Below, one piece after another: positions 16,410-25,686 of a stretch of 39,330 nt of DNA. The stretch is from contig JABDNM010000014.1 in the NCBI GenBank assembly GCA_013043825.1, positions 1 to 39,330 of the forward strand, written 5' to 3'. The DNA comes from Flavobacteriaceae bacterium (lineage in GTDB: Bacteria; Bacteroidota; Bacteroidia; Flavobacteriales; Flavobacteriaceae). The first letter of the stretch is position 1; the number at the start of each line of letters is the position of its first letter. Position numbers and translations under genes: made by a program. The notes under the pieces are model-generated. The model was given only the letters and a program-made list of their open reading frames with translations. It made no database searches and had not been told where the DNA came from.

Positions 16410-16637
16410 ATGAAACGACGTTTTATGATATTCCTGCTGCTCTTGCTACTGGTTTCCGTGCCGGCAGAAGCTCAATGCGCCATGTGCCGTGCTGTACTCG
16501 AAAGCGAACAGGAAGGGGCGGCTGCCGAAGGGATCAATAATGGTATCATTTACCTTATGATCTTTCCCTATTTATTCATTGGAGGAGTGGGATATTTTGC
16601 ATACCGAGTGTATCGTAAATCGAAATTAGCAGAATAG
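16410..16637 (+). CDS. Small CxxC membrane protein
   Basis: A 75-residue protein. A signal peptide (about residues 1-21) would leave a mature N-terminus QCAMCRAVLE with C23 and C26, followed by a membrane helix at about 46-66 and a basic C-terminal tail. The CxxC would sit in the periplasm right beside the membrane. It starts one base after DUF420 and is the last gene of the assembly operon. The setting suggests a metal-binding or thiol role in oxidase maturation, but I know of no experiment on this family. Confidence 0.82.
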   Translation: MKRRFMIFLLLLLLVSVPAEAQCAMCRAVLESEQEGAAAEGINNGIIYLMIFPYLFIGGVGYFAYRVYRKSKLAE

Positions 16638-16735
16638 CAGTTTATCTATGATCAATACTGTAACAATTTTCCACCAACGCAGTCTTATACCAAAGGCTTT
16701 CACCAACCAAGATCCCGTAAGTCTTAACATGAATT

Positions 16736-16768
16736 TTGCAAAATAGAGTTTGAAACCTCCTTTCTTTG
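16736..16768 (+). promoter_or_regulatory. Possible promoter of the MacB-type export operon
   Basis: TTG (16736-16738), a 22-base spacer and TTTCTTTG (16761-16768) match the consensus except for T in place of A at the second -7 position. It lies 18 bases before the ATPase gene. The rest of the 149-base gap holds nothing else I can support. Confidence 0.4.
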
Positions 16769-16786
16769 TAAGGTATTTTATTAGCT

Positions 16787-17494
16787 ATGATCGAGATCAA
16801 AGACTTACACAAATCCTATTATATGGGGAATAATACCCTTCATGTCTTGAAGGGGATCGATTTTACCGTAAATGAAGGGGAAATGGTTGCTATCATGGGG
16901 TCCTCAGGATCGGGAAAATCCACTCTGCTGAATATCCTGGGAATGCTTGACGAAGCAGATGAGGGATCTTATTATCTGGATGGCACCGTGATCAAAAACT
17001 TGAATGAAAAGATCGCAGCGAAATACCGGAATAAATTCCTGGGTTTCGTGTTTCAATCCTTCAATCTTATATCGTATAAATCAGCCTTAGACAATGTAGC
17101 CATGCCCTTGTATTATCAAGGAATGAAGCGTAGCGAACGTGCAGAGAGGGCCATGAGCTATCTTGAAAAAGTAGGTCTTGCCGACTGGGCTTCGCATCTT
17201 CCCAACGAGTTGTCAGGTGGCCAGAAACAGCGGGTTGCCATAGCACGGGCCCTGGCAAGTGATCCCAAAGTACTACTGGCCGATGAGCCTACAGGAGCTT
17301 TGGATTCGACCACTAGTTGTGAAGTTATGGAGATCGTACAAGCGATCAACGACGAGGGGAAGACTATTCTTATAGTTACTCACGAAGACGATATCGCCCA
17401 CATGTGTAAGCGAATAGTTCACTTAAAGGATGGAGTGATCATCGACGATCATAAGATAGAACAGGTGAGAGTAAACCAGGCAGCCCATGTTTGA
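16787..17494 (+). CDS. MacB/LolD-type ABC transporter ATP-binding protein
   Basis: A 235-residue ATPase of the MacB/LolD family, which powers envelope export by moving a periplasmic partner rather than carrying substrate through the membrane. Seen directly: Walker A GSSGSGKST (38-46), Q-loop Q90, signature LSGGQ (142-146), Walker B VLLADEP (162-168) and the switch His H199 in VTHED. Its 3' end overlaps the first permease by eight bases. Permeases, an adaptor and TolC follow, so this is a tripartite export system. The substrate cannot be inferred. Confidence 0.95.
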   Translation: MIEIKDLHKSYYMGNNTLHVLKGIDFTVNEGEMVAIMGSSGSGKSTLLNILGMLDEADEGSYYLDGTVIKNLNEKIAAKYRNKFLGFVFQSFNLISYKSALDNVAMPLYYQGMKRSERAERAMSYLEKVGLADWASHLPNELSGGQKQRVAIARALASDPKVLLADEPTGALDSTTSCEVMEIVQAINDEGKTILIVTHEDDIAHMCKRIVHLKDGVIIDDHKIEQVRVNQAAHV

Positions 17495-18734
17495 TATTGA
17501 ACGTTGGCAAGAGATCTTTGAGACCATTCGAAAGAACTGGTTGCGCACGCTGCTTACCATGATCTCTGTTTTCTTCGGAATTTTTATTCTAGTGATCCTA
17601 CTTGGATTTGGCCAGGGAATGCAGAATGGCATTGCCCAGGAATTCGAGCAGGATGCAGCCAACCGTATTCATGTCTGGACGGGGGTAACCACGGTGGGGC
17701 ACAAAGGACTGAACCCCGGCAGGTTCATAGAACTTACTAACGAAGATTACGAATATCTTATCAAGAAATATGAAGACGATCTGGAATTCAAGTCTTCGGT
17801 ATATCGCATTTGGAGCGGGGTAGTTACCTATGGAAGTGAATCCGGAAGTTACCGTGTAGAAGGCGTTTATCCGGACTATCAATTTCTGGAAAATGCAACC
17901 TTGTCTCATGGGAGGTTCATAAATTACACAGATCACGATAATTACGAAAAGGTCATTACCATTGGTCACAAAGTCTACTCCGATCTATTCGATAAAGGAG
18001 AAGAACCAGTCGGGAAACAAATACAGATCTCAGGAATTAATTTTAAAGTGGTTGGCGTGTACACCGACCCCGGTGGAGAACGCGAAGAATCACGAGTATT
18101 TCTTCCCTTATCTACGTCTCAGCGAGTTTTCAATGGGGGCAATAAGGTGCGAAACTTGGGCTTCACCTTAAAAAAACAGGAAACCTTTGCACAGGCCTTA
18201 CAGCAATCCATTCAGTTCTCACAAGAGCTGGAGAGTTTTTTAAAAGAACGGCACATCGTGGCTCCCGAAGATACCAGCGCCATTGGTCTGTTCAATACTC
18301 TGGAAGAGGCGAAACGATTCTACGATCTCATGGCTATGATAAAACTGTTTTTCTGGGTTGTGGGAATTTGCACCATTATTGCGGGGGTTGTTGGTGTAAG
18401 CAACATTATGCTCATCATTGTAAAGGAGCGTACCAAAGAAATAGGAATACGTAAGGCCATAGGAGCGCAACCATGGTCTATTATTGGAATGATTTTGCAT
18501 GAGTCAATTTTTATAACCGCGATCGCAGGCTTTTTCGGTCTCATCATTAGCATGGGACTTCTTGAGATCGTTGGGCCCAACGTGCAGATAGACTACATTG
18601 TGAATCCTTCTGTCAATTTTAATGTAGCCTTAACCACAGTGTTCGTACTTATCATTGCTGGGGCCGTGGCGGGATTCTTTCCAGCCTGGCGAGCTGCCAG
18701 AATAAAACCAATAGAAGCCTTAAGAGAAGAATAA
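17487..18734 (+). CDS. MacB-like ABC transporter permease 1
   Basis: A 415-residue permease. One N-terminal membrane helix (about residues 20-42) is followed by a MacB-type periplasmic domain (about 50-260) and three C-terminal helices of the FtsX domain, with the conserved cytoplasmic loop KERTKEIGIRKAIGA. It ends with the usual AARIKPIEALREE. It lies one base before a second, clearly paralogous permease; the two probably form a heterodimer with the upstream ATPase. Confidence 0.93.
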   Translation: MFDIERWQEIFETIRKNWLRTLLTMISVFFGIFILVILLGFGQGMQNGIAQEFEQDAANRIHVWTGVTTVGHKGLNPGRFIELTNEDYEYLIKKYEDDLEFKSSVYRIWSGVVTYGSESGSYRVEGVYPDYQFLENATLSHGRFINYTDHDNYEKVITIGHKVYSDLFDKGEEPVGKQIQISGINFKVVGVYTDPGGEREESRVFLPLSTSQRVFNGGNKVRNLGFTLKKQETFAQALQQSIQFSQELESFLKERHIVAPEDTSAIGLFNTLEEAKRFYDLMAMIKLFFWVVGICTIIAGVVGVSNIMLIIVKERTKEIGIRKAIGAQPWSIIGMILHESIFITAIAGFFGLIISMGLLEIVGPNVQIDYIVNPSVNFNVALTTVFVLIIAGAVAGFFPAWRAARIKPIEALREE

Positions 18735-18735
18735 T

Positions 18736-19995
18736 ATGTTTAACAGGGATCGTTGGAGCGAAATATTGGAAGCCTTGAGCAGTAACTGGTTCAGGACTGT
18801 GCTAACGGCATTTGGGGTGATCTGGGGCATCTTTATCCTCGTGATCTTACTGGCTGCAGGAAAAGGGCTTGAAAATGGGGTCAAAGCCGATTTTGGCGAC
18901 ATTGCAACCAACACCATGTTCATGTGGACTCAAACCATTTCCAAACCTTACAAAGGTCTTCCCAAGGGACGCCGATTTAGATATAGAATTGGGGATGTGC
19001 AGGCATTAAGGGATAATGTCCCTCACTTACGCTTTATCTCTCCTCGAAATCAGTTAGGAGGATTTGGGGGAAGTAACAACGTTGTCCGCGGATTAAAGAC
19101 TGGAGCATTTAATGTTTATGGTGATTATCCGGAAATCATTCAACAGCAACCCATGGATATTACGAGTGGTCGTTTTATAAATTACAGCGATATCGATGAA
19201 AAACGAAAAGTGGCAATTATTGGTGAAGGTGTAAAATCTGGCATGTACGACAAGGGAGAAGATCCTATTGGGACGTATATCAAGATCAATGGAGTTAATT
19301 TTGTGGTGGTTGGGACCTACAAGAAGAAGTCTCAGGGGGGTGATGATGAAGAGGACCAAAAGGAGATCTATGTTCCTTTTACCGCTTTTTCCCAGGCGTT
19401 TAATCAAGGCGACCGAGTGGGATGGATGGCGATTACTGCCGAAGATGGCCATTCGATCACCCAATTGAAAGAACAAGTCTTTGAAGTAATAAAGCAACGT
19501 CACTCCATTCACCCGGATGATAATCGTGCCATTGGGAACTTCGACCTCTATGAGCAGTACAGCAGGATTGAAGGATTATTTGCTGCCATTAAGCTGATCG
19601 CTTATTTTGTGGGCTCCTTAGTATTGATATCGGGTATCATTGGAATTAGCAATATTATGCTCATCGTAGTTAAAGAGCGCACCAAGGAGATTGGCATACG
19701 CCGAGCCCTGGGTGCAACACCCTGGTCGATTCGCGGCCAGGTCTTGCTCGAATCCATATTCCTTACCATTATCTCTGGAATGGTGGGGATCACATTTGGG
19801 GCATTTATTATTTATTTGATCAACCTGGCCCTCGACGCCAGCGGACCGGTAGATATGTTCTCAAACCCAAGTGTGGATATTACTGTAGTGATCATCGCAT
19901 TAACCATATTGATCATTTCGGGATTGGCTGCAGGGCTTATTCCGGCACAAAATGCAATTAAAGTAAAACCGGTGGACGCTTTGCGAACCGAATAA
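18736..19995 (+). CDS. MacB-like ABC transporter permease 2
   Basis: A 419-residue paralogue of the preceding permease, with the same plan: an N-terminal helix (VIWGIFILVILLAAG), a periplasmic MacB domain, and three helices with KERTKEIGIRRALGATPW. It ends in NAIKVKPVDALRTE. Starting motifs also match (NRDRWSEI against DIERWQEI), so the pair came from a tandem duplication. Co-transcribed; the adaptor gene begins 20 bases downstream. Confidence 0.93.
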   Translation: MFNRDRWSEILEALSSNWFRTVLTAFGVIWGIFILVILLAAGKGLENGVKADFGDIATNTMFMWTQTISKPYKGLPKGRRFRYRIGDVQALRDNVPHLRFISPRNQLGGFGGSNNVVRGLKTGAFNVYGDYPEIIQQQPMDITSGRFINYSDIDEKRKVAIIGEGVKSGMYDKGEDPIGTYIKINGVNFVVVGTYKKKSQGGDDEEDQKEIYVPFTAFSQAFNQGDRVGWMAITAEDGHSITQLKEQVFEVIKQRHSIHPDDNRAIGNFDLYEQYSRIEGLFAAIKLIAYFVGSLVLISGIIGISNIMLIVVKERTKEIGIRRALGATPWSIRGQVLLESIFLTIISGMVGITFGAFIIYLINLALDASGPVDMFSNPSVDITVVIIALTILIISGLAAGLIPAQNAIKVKPVDALRTE

Positions 19996-20015
19996 GAAAA
20001 TAATTATCAATCAAA

Positions 20016-21182
20016 ATGAAGAAAACTGTTACCATCATTATTCTGGCTGTTATCGCCGTCACTTTTATAGGGGCACTTTACTATCTGTTTCAAAAGAACC
20101 AGGAGGATCCTGTGGTCTATGAGACTGAATCTCCTACCACCGAAAGCATCGTGAAGAAAACCGTTGCGACCGGAAGTATAGTTCCGAAGGAAGAAGTACT
20201 CATCAAGCCCAATATATCGGGGATTATAGACGAAATTTTCGTTGAAGCCGGGGATGTTATAAAGAGCGGAGATCTTATTGCACGGGTGAAAGTTGTACCC
20301 AATATCAATTCGTTGAGCAGCGCCAAAAATAGTATCAACAGTGCACGCACCGAACTGGAAACGGCACGTCTTGCTTTGGAAAGTGAGCGTAGCATTTATC
20401 GCAGGCAAAAGGAATTGTTTGAAAAAGGTGTGATCTCTGCCAACGAATTTGACAATGCCCAGTTAGCCTTTGACCAGGCACAGCAGCGATTCAACCGCGA
20501 GAAAGTAAACCTATCGGGAGCACAACAAACCTATGATATAGTCAAAACAGGCTCTTCCAGAGGCCTTGGAGCAACTGCAAACACCGAAATTCGAGCAACT
20601 GTTTCAGGTATGGTACTAGACGTCCCGGTAAAAGTTGGAAACCAAGTGATCGAGGCGAATAACTTCAACGATGGTACCACGATCGCTACCTTAGCCGACG
20701 TGGACAAGATGATCTTTGAAGGAAAAGTAGATGAAAGTGAGGTAGGAAAGATTGTCGAAAATCTCCCCCTGGAGATCACAGTTGGCGCGATTGAAAACAA
20801 GAAATTCGATGCTATTTTGGATTATATAGCGCCAAAGGGAGTAGAGGAAAACGGAGCTATTCAGTTTGAAATAAAAGGGACGTTGAGTAAAAAAGATACT
20901 ACTTTCATTCGAGCTGGTTTAAGTGCTAATGCGTCCATTATTCTGGCAAGGGCCGACAGTGTTCTTGCTTTGAAGGAGGGGTTGGTTCAATACGATCCCA
21001 AAACGAAAAAACCTTTTGTCGAGATCGAAGTAGGCGACCAGCAATTCGAACGCAAAGATGTTGTATTGGGTATTAGCGACGGGATCATCGTGGAAATAAA
21101 GAATGGGTTAAACAAAGGCGATAAAGTTAAGATTTGGAACCAGATAAAACCAGCTCAGGAATTTGGATCTGGCGGTCGATAG
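20016..21182 (+). CDS. HlyD/RND-type periplasmic adaptor (first copy)
   Basis: A 388-residue membrane-fusion protein linking the inner-membrane permeases to TolC. It has an N-terminal membrane anchor (about residues 4-25), a lipoyl-like half (KPNISGIIDEIFVEAGDVIK), an alpha-helical hairpin at about 100-175, the second lipoyl half (ATVSGMVLDVPVKVGNQV) and beta-barrel and proximal domains to the C-terminus. Its position directly after two MacB-like permeases makes it their likely partner. The TolC gene begins 74 bases later. Confidence 0.92.
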   Translation: MKKTVTIIILAVIAVTFIGALYYLFQKNQEDPVVYETESPTTESIVKKTVATGSIVPKEEVLIKPNISGIIDEIFVEAGDVIKSGDLIARVKVVPNINSLSSAKNSINSARTELETARLALESERSIYRRQKELFEKGVISANEFDNAQLAFDQAQQRFNREKVNLSGAQQTYDIVKTGSSRGLGATANTEIRATVSGMVLDVPVKVGNQVIEANNFNDGTTIATLADVDKMIFEGKVDESEVGKIVENLPLEITVGAIENKKFDAILDYIAPKGVEENGAIQFEIKGTLSKKDTTFIRAGLSANASIILARADSVLALKEGLVQYDPKTKKPFVEIEVGDQQFERKDVVLGISDGIIVEIKNGLNKGDKVKIWNQIKPAQEFGSGGR

Positions 21183-21256
21183 GCCGAATGCCTAATTTTA
21201 CGATCTTTGTAACACTTTCATCAATCAAAAGACAAATTCATCAACTACATTCAATT

Positions 21257-22714
21257 ATGAGGAAAATTGGAATCTTGATCATTGCCCTTATCATAGGGTT
21301 TTCTGTACAGGCTCAAAATAAAAAATGGACACTTAAGGAATGCGTCGCATATGCTTTGGAGAACAATATTTCCGTAAAGCAATCTGAATTGGATGTGGAA
21401 CTGGCCGAGATAGGCAAATTAGATGCCGTTGGCAATTTCCTTCCTTCTCTGAACGGCTCTGCCGCCAATTCATGGAACACTGGACTTACCCAGAATATTA
21501 CCACTGGTGTACTCGAGAATCAAACTTCCCGTAACTCCTCCTATAGTCTTACAGCTGGAGCAACGGTCTTCCAGGGACTTCGGAATTTGAGGACGATGCA
21601 GCGTGCCAAGATGGCTATACTTTCTGCTGAATATGGCTTGTCTAAAATGAAGGATGATATTTCATTATTTGTCGCGAACGCCTATTTATCAGTACTTACA
21701 AACAAAGCGAATCTTGAAGTTCTAAGGGCCCAAAATTCTGTAACCGCACAGCAAATCGCCCGCACCCAGAATTTGGTGGATGCCGGCGTGCTGCCAAGAG
21801 GAGATCTACTTGAAATTCGTGCCGCCGATGCCACCGAGAGGCAAAATATAGCCATCAATGAGAATTTTGTCAAGATCTCGTTGATTAGCCTGGCACAGCT
21901 ACTAAGAATCACCGACTACGAGACATTCGATATTGAAGATGAAGGATATGATATTATCGATGAAGATATTGGTGAAAAATCGATAGAAGAACTGGTTAAA
22001 GCTGCCAAGGAAAACAGAAGCGAGATAAAGATCGCTCAAACCAATTTTGATCTGGCCCAAAAAGATCTGCAGATCGCTCGGTCGTTCTATCTGCCATCCA
22101 TAAATGCATTCGTCAACTACAACACCCGTGAATCCGACCGGCCCAGTGGTGTCGAATTGCTTATAGATCCAGACAACCCCATCCTGTTAACAGAGACCCC
22201 TATTGGGGTGGTGGAAGGCACTGGAGAGTCTGTATTTGGTTTGAATCCTAATGTGATAGGTGCCCGTGAATTAGATCCTTTACCCTTCGAGGAACAATTG
22301 TATCTGAACGATGGAATCTCATACGGAGTACAGCTGAACGTACCTATTTTCAATGGTTTTTCTACACGGAATAGTGTAAAGCGTAGCAAAGTGAATGTGA
22401 AGCGACAGGAGTATCTTTTGGATCAGGCCAAACTGGACCTGGAATCCAATGTATACCAGGCCTTTGTCGATGCAAAAGGAGCCTTGAAGTCGTATGAAGC
22501 TGCCCAACTAGCGTTGGAATCACAGGAATTGGCCTACCAATATGCTAAAGATCGATATGATGTTGGATTGACCAATGCTTTCGATTTCAGTCAGTCCAAA
22601 ATTCGATTTGACAATGCCACTATAGAGGCAAATCGTGCGAAATACGACTATATTTTTAAATTAAAGGTACTAGAGTTGTATTTTGGCATCTCACCAACCG
22701 ACCTAAAGTTTTAA
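21257..22714 (+). CDS. TolC-family outer-membrane efflux protein
   Basis: A 485-residue TolC-type protein that forms the outer-membrane exit duct. The ATG at 21257 gives a clear signal peptide (MRKIGILIIALIIGFSVQAQ). The same frame is open back to 21134, but that longer version overlaps the adaptor gene and would bury the signal peptide, so it is rejected. The mature protein begins with KKWTLKECVAYALENNISVK, typical of the family, and has two long helical repeats with QAQ-rich segments. It sits between two adaptor genes, and the next start is two bases after its stop. Confidence 0.93.
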   Translation: MRKIGILIIALIIGFSVQAQNKKWTLKECVAYALENNISVKQSELDVELAEIGKLDAVGNFLPSLNGSAANSWNTGLTQNITTGVLENQTSRNSSYSLTAGATVFQGLRNLRTMQRAKMAILSAEYGLSKMKDDISLFVANAYLSVLTNKANLEVLRAQNSVTAQQIARTQNLVDAGVLPRGDLLEIRAADATERQNIAINENFVKISLISLAQLLRITDYETFDIEDEGYDIIDEDIGEKSIEELVKAAKENRSEIKIAQTNFDLAQKDLQIARSFYLPSINAFVNYNTRESDRPSGVELLIDPDNPILLTETPIGVVEGTGESVFGLNPNVIGARELDPLPFEEQLYLNDGISYGVQLNVPIFNGFSTRNSVKRSKVNVKRQEYLLDQAKLDLESNVYQAFVDAKGALKSYEAAQLALESQELAYQYAKDRYDVGLTNAFDFSQSKIRFDNATIEANRAKYDYIFKLKVLELYFGISPTDLKF

Positions 22715-22716
22715 TT

Positions 22717-23997
22717 ATGAGTAAAAAGACCCTGTTTTGGATTCTTGGAATCGTTGCAGTTATTGCTATTCTGCTATTTGCAGGCAGCAGAAATAAGGAT
22801 CGTGATGTGAACAAGGTCGAAATTTCCAAGATCGAACCCATCACAATTGTGGAAACAGTTGCAGCAACGGGAAAGATACAACCCGAGGTGGAAGTGATGT
22901 TATCGTCGGAAGTATCGGGGGAGGTCATCGAACTACCTGTGGTAGAAGGACAACAGGTGCAGAAAGGAGACTTGTTGGTGCGTATCAATCCAGATCTTAT
23001 TCAATCTGCCTTAACCCAGGCACAGGCTGGTCTTCAGAACTTCCGGGCACAACTTGCTCAGGCAGAAGCCAATTTAAAGAATTCAAAACTCAATTACGAT
23101 CGAAATAAACTTCTCTTTGAAAAAGGGGTGATCTCCAAAAGTGAGTGGGATGCATCGAATGCTGATTATGAGATGGCACAGGCCAATAGGGAAGCAGCTT
23201 ATTTCAGTGTGCAGAGTGCGGCGGCCAATGTAAAACAGACGCGCGATAATTTATCACGGACAAGCATTTTCGCCCCTATGACAGGAACCATTTCAAAACT
23301 TTCTGTAGAATTGGGTGAACGAGTTGTGGGTACTGCGCAAATGGCAGGGACCGAGATCATACGAGTTGCAGACCTCAGCAACATGGAGGTTGAAGTAGAC
23401 GTTAATGAGAACGACATTGTCAAGGTGTCTATTGGTGATTCAACCGTAGTTGAGGTGGATGCTTATTTGAAGCGAGAATTTAGAGGAATCGTGACCGAGA
23501 TCGCGAATTCGGCTGAAACAGCCTTGTCTGTGGACCAGGTGACCAACTTCAAAGTAAAGGTTCGAATCGTGCCGGAGTCGTATAAAGATCTCACCGAAGG
23601 TAAGCCCGACTACTATTCTCCGTTTAGGCCAGGTATGACGGCTACTGTAGATATCATGACCGATAAAAAAGCGGATGTAGTGGGAGTACCCATTAGTGCG
23701 ATTGTGGTAAAATTACCGTCAGATACCATAAGCAAGTCGAAAACGAAGGTGAAGGAAACCACTTCAACCAATGAAGAAAAGTTTGAAGGGGTGTTTATAA
23801 ACCAGGAGGGTATAGCAAAATTACGCGTAGTGAAGACCGGTATACAGGACGATAGTAATATAGAGATCACTTCGGGCCTCAATGAAGGTGATTTGGTGAT
23901 CACCGGGCCGTATAATTTGGTCACCAAACGTCTGGAGTCTGGTGATAAGGTTGAAGAACAGTCTTCGGATGATAAGGAAGAAGAGAGCGAGGAATAA
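22717..23997 (+). CDS. HlyD/RND-type periplasmic adaptor (second copy)
   Basis: A 426-residue adaptor with an N-terminal membrane helix (about residues 4-23), a lipoyl half (LSSEVSGEVIELPVVEGQQV), an alpha-hairpin at about 98-175, a second lipoyl half (FAPMTGTISKLSVELGERV) and a Glu/Asp-rich C-terminal tail (KVEEQSSDDKEEESEE). It shares the general plan and short motifs (FEKGVIS) with the first adaptor but differs enough to be a separate lineage. No second permease set is present. It overlaps tsaB by one base (TAATG). Confidence 0.92.
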   Translation: MSKKTLFWILGIVAVIAILLFAGSRNKDRDVNKVEISKIEPITIVETVAATGKIQPEVEVMLSSEVSGEVIELPVVEGQQVQKGDLLVRINPDLIQSALTQAQAGLQNFRAQLAQAEANLKNSKLNYDRNKLLFEKGVISKSEWDASNADYEMAQANREAAYFSVQSAAANVKQTRDNLSRTSIFAPMTGTISKLSVELGERVVGTAQMAGTEIIRVADLSNMEVEVDVNENDIVKVSIGDSTVVEVDAYLKREFRGIVTEIANSAETALSVDQVTNFKVKVRIVPESYKDLTEGKPDYYSPFRPGMTATVDIMTDKKADVVGVPISAIVVKLPSDTISKSKTKVKETTSTNEEKFEGVFINQEGIAKLRVVKTGIQDDSNIEITSGLNEGDLVITGPYNLVTKRLESGDKVEEQSSDDKEEESEE

Positions 23998-24656
23998 TGG
24001 CCCATATACTTTGTATTGAAACTGCAACAACAAATTGCTCGGTAGCGCTTTCGGTGAACGGAAGCGTTATTGCTTTGAAGGAGGATAACAGTACTTCCTA
24101 TTCCCATGCAGAGCGCCTACATGTTTATATAGAACAAGTAATGTCTCAAGCCAAACTGGATATGCACCATCTGGATGCAATTGCAGTGAGCATGGGTCCG
24201 GGATCGTATACAGGGCTGCGCATTGGGGTATCTGCGGCTAAGGGATTATGTTTCGCATTGAATATCCCTCTTTATGCGATTTCAACGCTGAAATCACTAG
24301 CTCGTAAGGCAGATACAGATGCAGACTTCGTAATTCCTCTCATAGATGCACGACGGATGGAAGTATATAGTGCAATTTATGATGGCGAAATGAATGAAAT
24401 ACGGGAAATTCGGGCCGAGATACTCGTCAAAGATTCATTCCAGGAGCAATTACAATCTGGAAAGGTTGAGTTTATTGGGAACGGAGTTGAGAAGTTTCAA
24501 AAGATTTGCGATCATGCGAATGCCATTTTTAAAAGTGAGCAATTGCCGTCTGCAGCCCAGATGGCTATTCTTGTAGAAGAAAAGCACAAAAAAAGCGACA
24601 CCGTGGATGTCGCTTACTTCGAACCTTTCTATTTGAAGGATTTTATTTCAGGATAA
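23997..24656 (+). CDS. tsaB: tRNA threonylcarbamoyladenosine biosynthesis protein TsaB
   Basis: TsaB (YeaZ) is the ASKHA-fold partner of TsaD in making the universal t6A37 modification of ANN-decoding tRNAs. The 219-residue protein has ILCIETATTNCSVAL at the N-terminus and the diagnostic GPGSYTGLRIG at 67-77. The length fits the family. It is the last gene of the export operon, coupled by a one-base overlap to the second adaptor, a link that looks positional rather than functional. It ends four bases from the stop of the convergent secreted-protein gene. Confidence 0.96.
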   Translation: MAHILCIETATTNCSVALSVNGSVIALKEDNSTSYSHAERLHVYIEQVMSQAKLDMHHLDAIAVSMGPGSYTGLRIGVSAAKGLCFALNIPLYAISTLKSLARKADTDADFVIPLIDARRMEVYSAIYDGEMNEIREIRAEILVKDSFQEQLQSGKVEFIGNGVEKFQKICDHANAIFKSEQLPSAAQMAILVEEKHKKSDTVDVAYFEPFYLKDFISG

Positions 24657-24660
24657 CCTT

Positions 24661-25383
24661 TTAAAAGGTATCATAGTGCTTAATCACCCGAAGGAGGTCA
24701 TTTTCTTTATTCAGGTCCAAACCGTACTGTCGTACATAAGCCTTGATGGCTTTTTCATTGGCACCGAACACTTTGAGTTTCTTGGTCCTTGAAGATGGAA
24801 GTTCATAATATTTACCATTCTTATCTACAATATAATAAACCGGTTTATCCTTAAAGCTTGCCGGAAGATCCCTGGTGATTGAAGTACTGGCCTTTTTCTC
24901 AGCTGTAAAGCTCTTTTTAGGCTTTTTGAACAGTCCAATCTTATCACCTTCGAACAATACCTGAAAGTAACCTCCACCTTCTATGCCACCTTTGTAGGGA
25001 GCGAAAATATAGATGTCCTTCATGATCTTAACAAAAACATCGGGTGACTTTGTCAAAACCCTGGCGTCAACATTCGGGCTGTTCAACGATTCCTTGATCT
25101 CCATTTCATCGGCAATAGCATTGTAACGCAAAGCCACATTTGATGCCCATAACGAATCGTTCTTATACACATTACCCATTAAATAATCCGGATGATTATA
25201 AGGAGTTCCTACGTAACTTGCAGTATCCTCAAAATCGATTCCTTTATTTTGTCTTTTGATGTACTCATCCAATTGGAACAGATCGTTGGTAAATTGACGG
25301 ATACCGTAATTATTACCAAAATCCTGCGCCCCGGCGGCAAAGCCGGTGACAAGTACGATCATCATTATTATCAGTTTTCTCAT
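24661..25383 (-). CDS. Small secreted protein, paralogue 1 of a three-member family
   Basis: I do not recognise this 240-residue protein. It has a signal peptide (MRKLIIMMIVLVTGFAAGAQ) and a soluble mature part with no cysteine. Three blocks are shared with the proteins at 27381 and 28098: a G-x-x-Y...MGN-x-Y/F block, NVALRYNAIADEMEIKE with VLTKSPDVFVKI, and a C-terminal SITRDLPASFKDK...KLKVFG with LLRVIKHYD. The pattern of short strands suggests a beta-rich domain followed by a small helical end. It is divergent from the membrane-anchored AraC regulator gene, so it is a candidate target. A -7 element lies 28 bases upstream of the start. Likely periplasmic or surface; function unknown. Confidence 0.85.
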   Translation of the reverse strand: MRKLIIMMIVLVTGFAAGAQDFGNNYGIRQFTNDLFQLDEYIKRQNKGIDFEDTASYVGTPYNHPDYLMGNVYKNDSLWASNVALRYNAIADEMEIKESLNSPNVDARVLTKSPDVFVKIMKDIYIFAPYKGGIEGGGYFQVLFEGDKIGLFKKPKKSFTAEKKASTSITRDLPASFKDKPVYYIVDKNGKYYELPSSRTKKLKVFGANEKAIKAYVRQYGLDLNKENDLLRVIKHYDTF

Positions 25384-25411
25384 TATTTCTAGTTTACATT
25401 TCTACCTTCCC

Positions 25412-25419
25412 CAAAATTA
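25412..25419 (-). promoter_or_regulatory. -7 element of paralogue 1
   Basis: On the minus strand this reads TAATTTTG, an exact TAnnTTTG match, about 28 bases upstream of the start codon. The nearest TTG on that strand (25445-25447) is 25 bases away, slightly long. The same ten bases, CTAATTTTGG, recur before paralogue 3. Confidence 0.55.
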
Positions 25420-25542
25420 GAAAAGGTTGGGGTCATAAACTAATCAAAAGTCATTCCTTTTATTAATTAAGAGTCGTATTTTATAAAAATAGACCGGAGC
25501 GGTAAAGATGGAAAGGAGATTTATGACTAGTTTAGTTTTTGT

Positions 25543-25561
25543 AATGCGAATTTATCGCATT
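25543..25561. repeat. AATGCGA/TCGCATT inverted repeat
   Basis: A perfect 7-bp inverted repeat with a 5-base A/T centre. It is centred about 170 bases upstream of paralogue 1 and 135 bases upstream of the regulator. It could be an operator; no T run follows, so it is not a terminator. Confidence 0.4.
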
Positions 25562-25686
25562 CACTGGAGGATCAAACATAATGAAAAAATAAATTAAGAT
25601 CTCGAAATAAGATCCTTACCATAGTCTCAAGGGCCTGTTATGAGTTGAAAACTTACCCTTCAGAATAAAATCTATCCTGAGTTCCT

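Larger units (their letters stand above)
25384..25686. other. Divergent regulatory spacer
   Basis: This 303-base gap lies between paralogue 1 (minus) and the AraC-type regulator (plus). It contains the paralogue 1 -7 element, an AATGCGA/TCGCATT inverted repeat (25543-25561) and a direct repeat TAAGATC (25595-25601 and 25608-25614). I found no ORF of note and no convincing complete promoter for the regulator. Confidence 0.5.

Noticed and set aside
21134-21256. Longer N-terminus for the TolC-family protein
   Set aside because: It would overlap the adaptor gene and place the signal peptide internally. ATG 21257 gives a standard exported protein.
23613-24107. 164-codon minus-strand ORF across the adaptor/tsaB junction
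   Set aside because: It overlaps two confident genes and has no recognisable domain or start context.
25595-25614. TAAGATC direct repeat (13-base period) as a regulator site
   Set aside because: Only seven A/T-rich bases, no second example near the related genes; recorded but not supported as a site.
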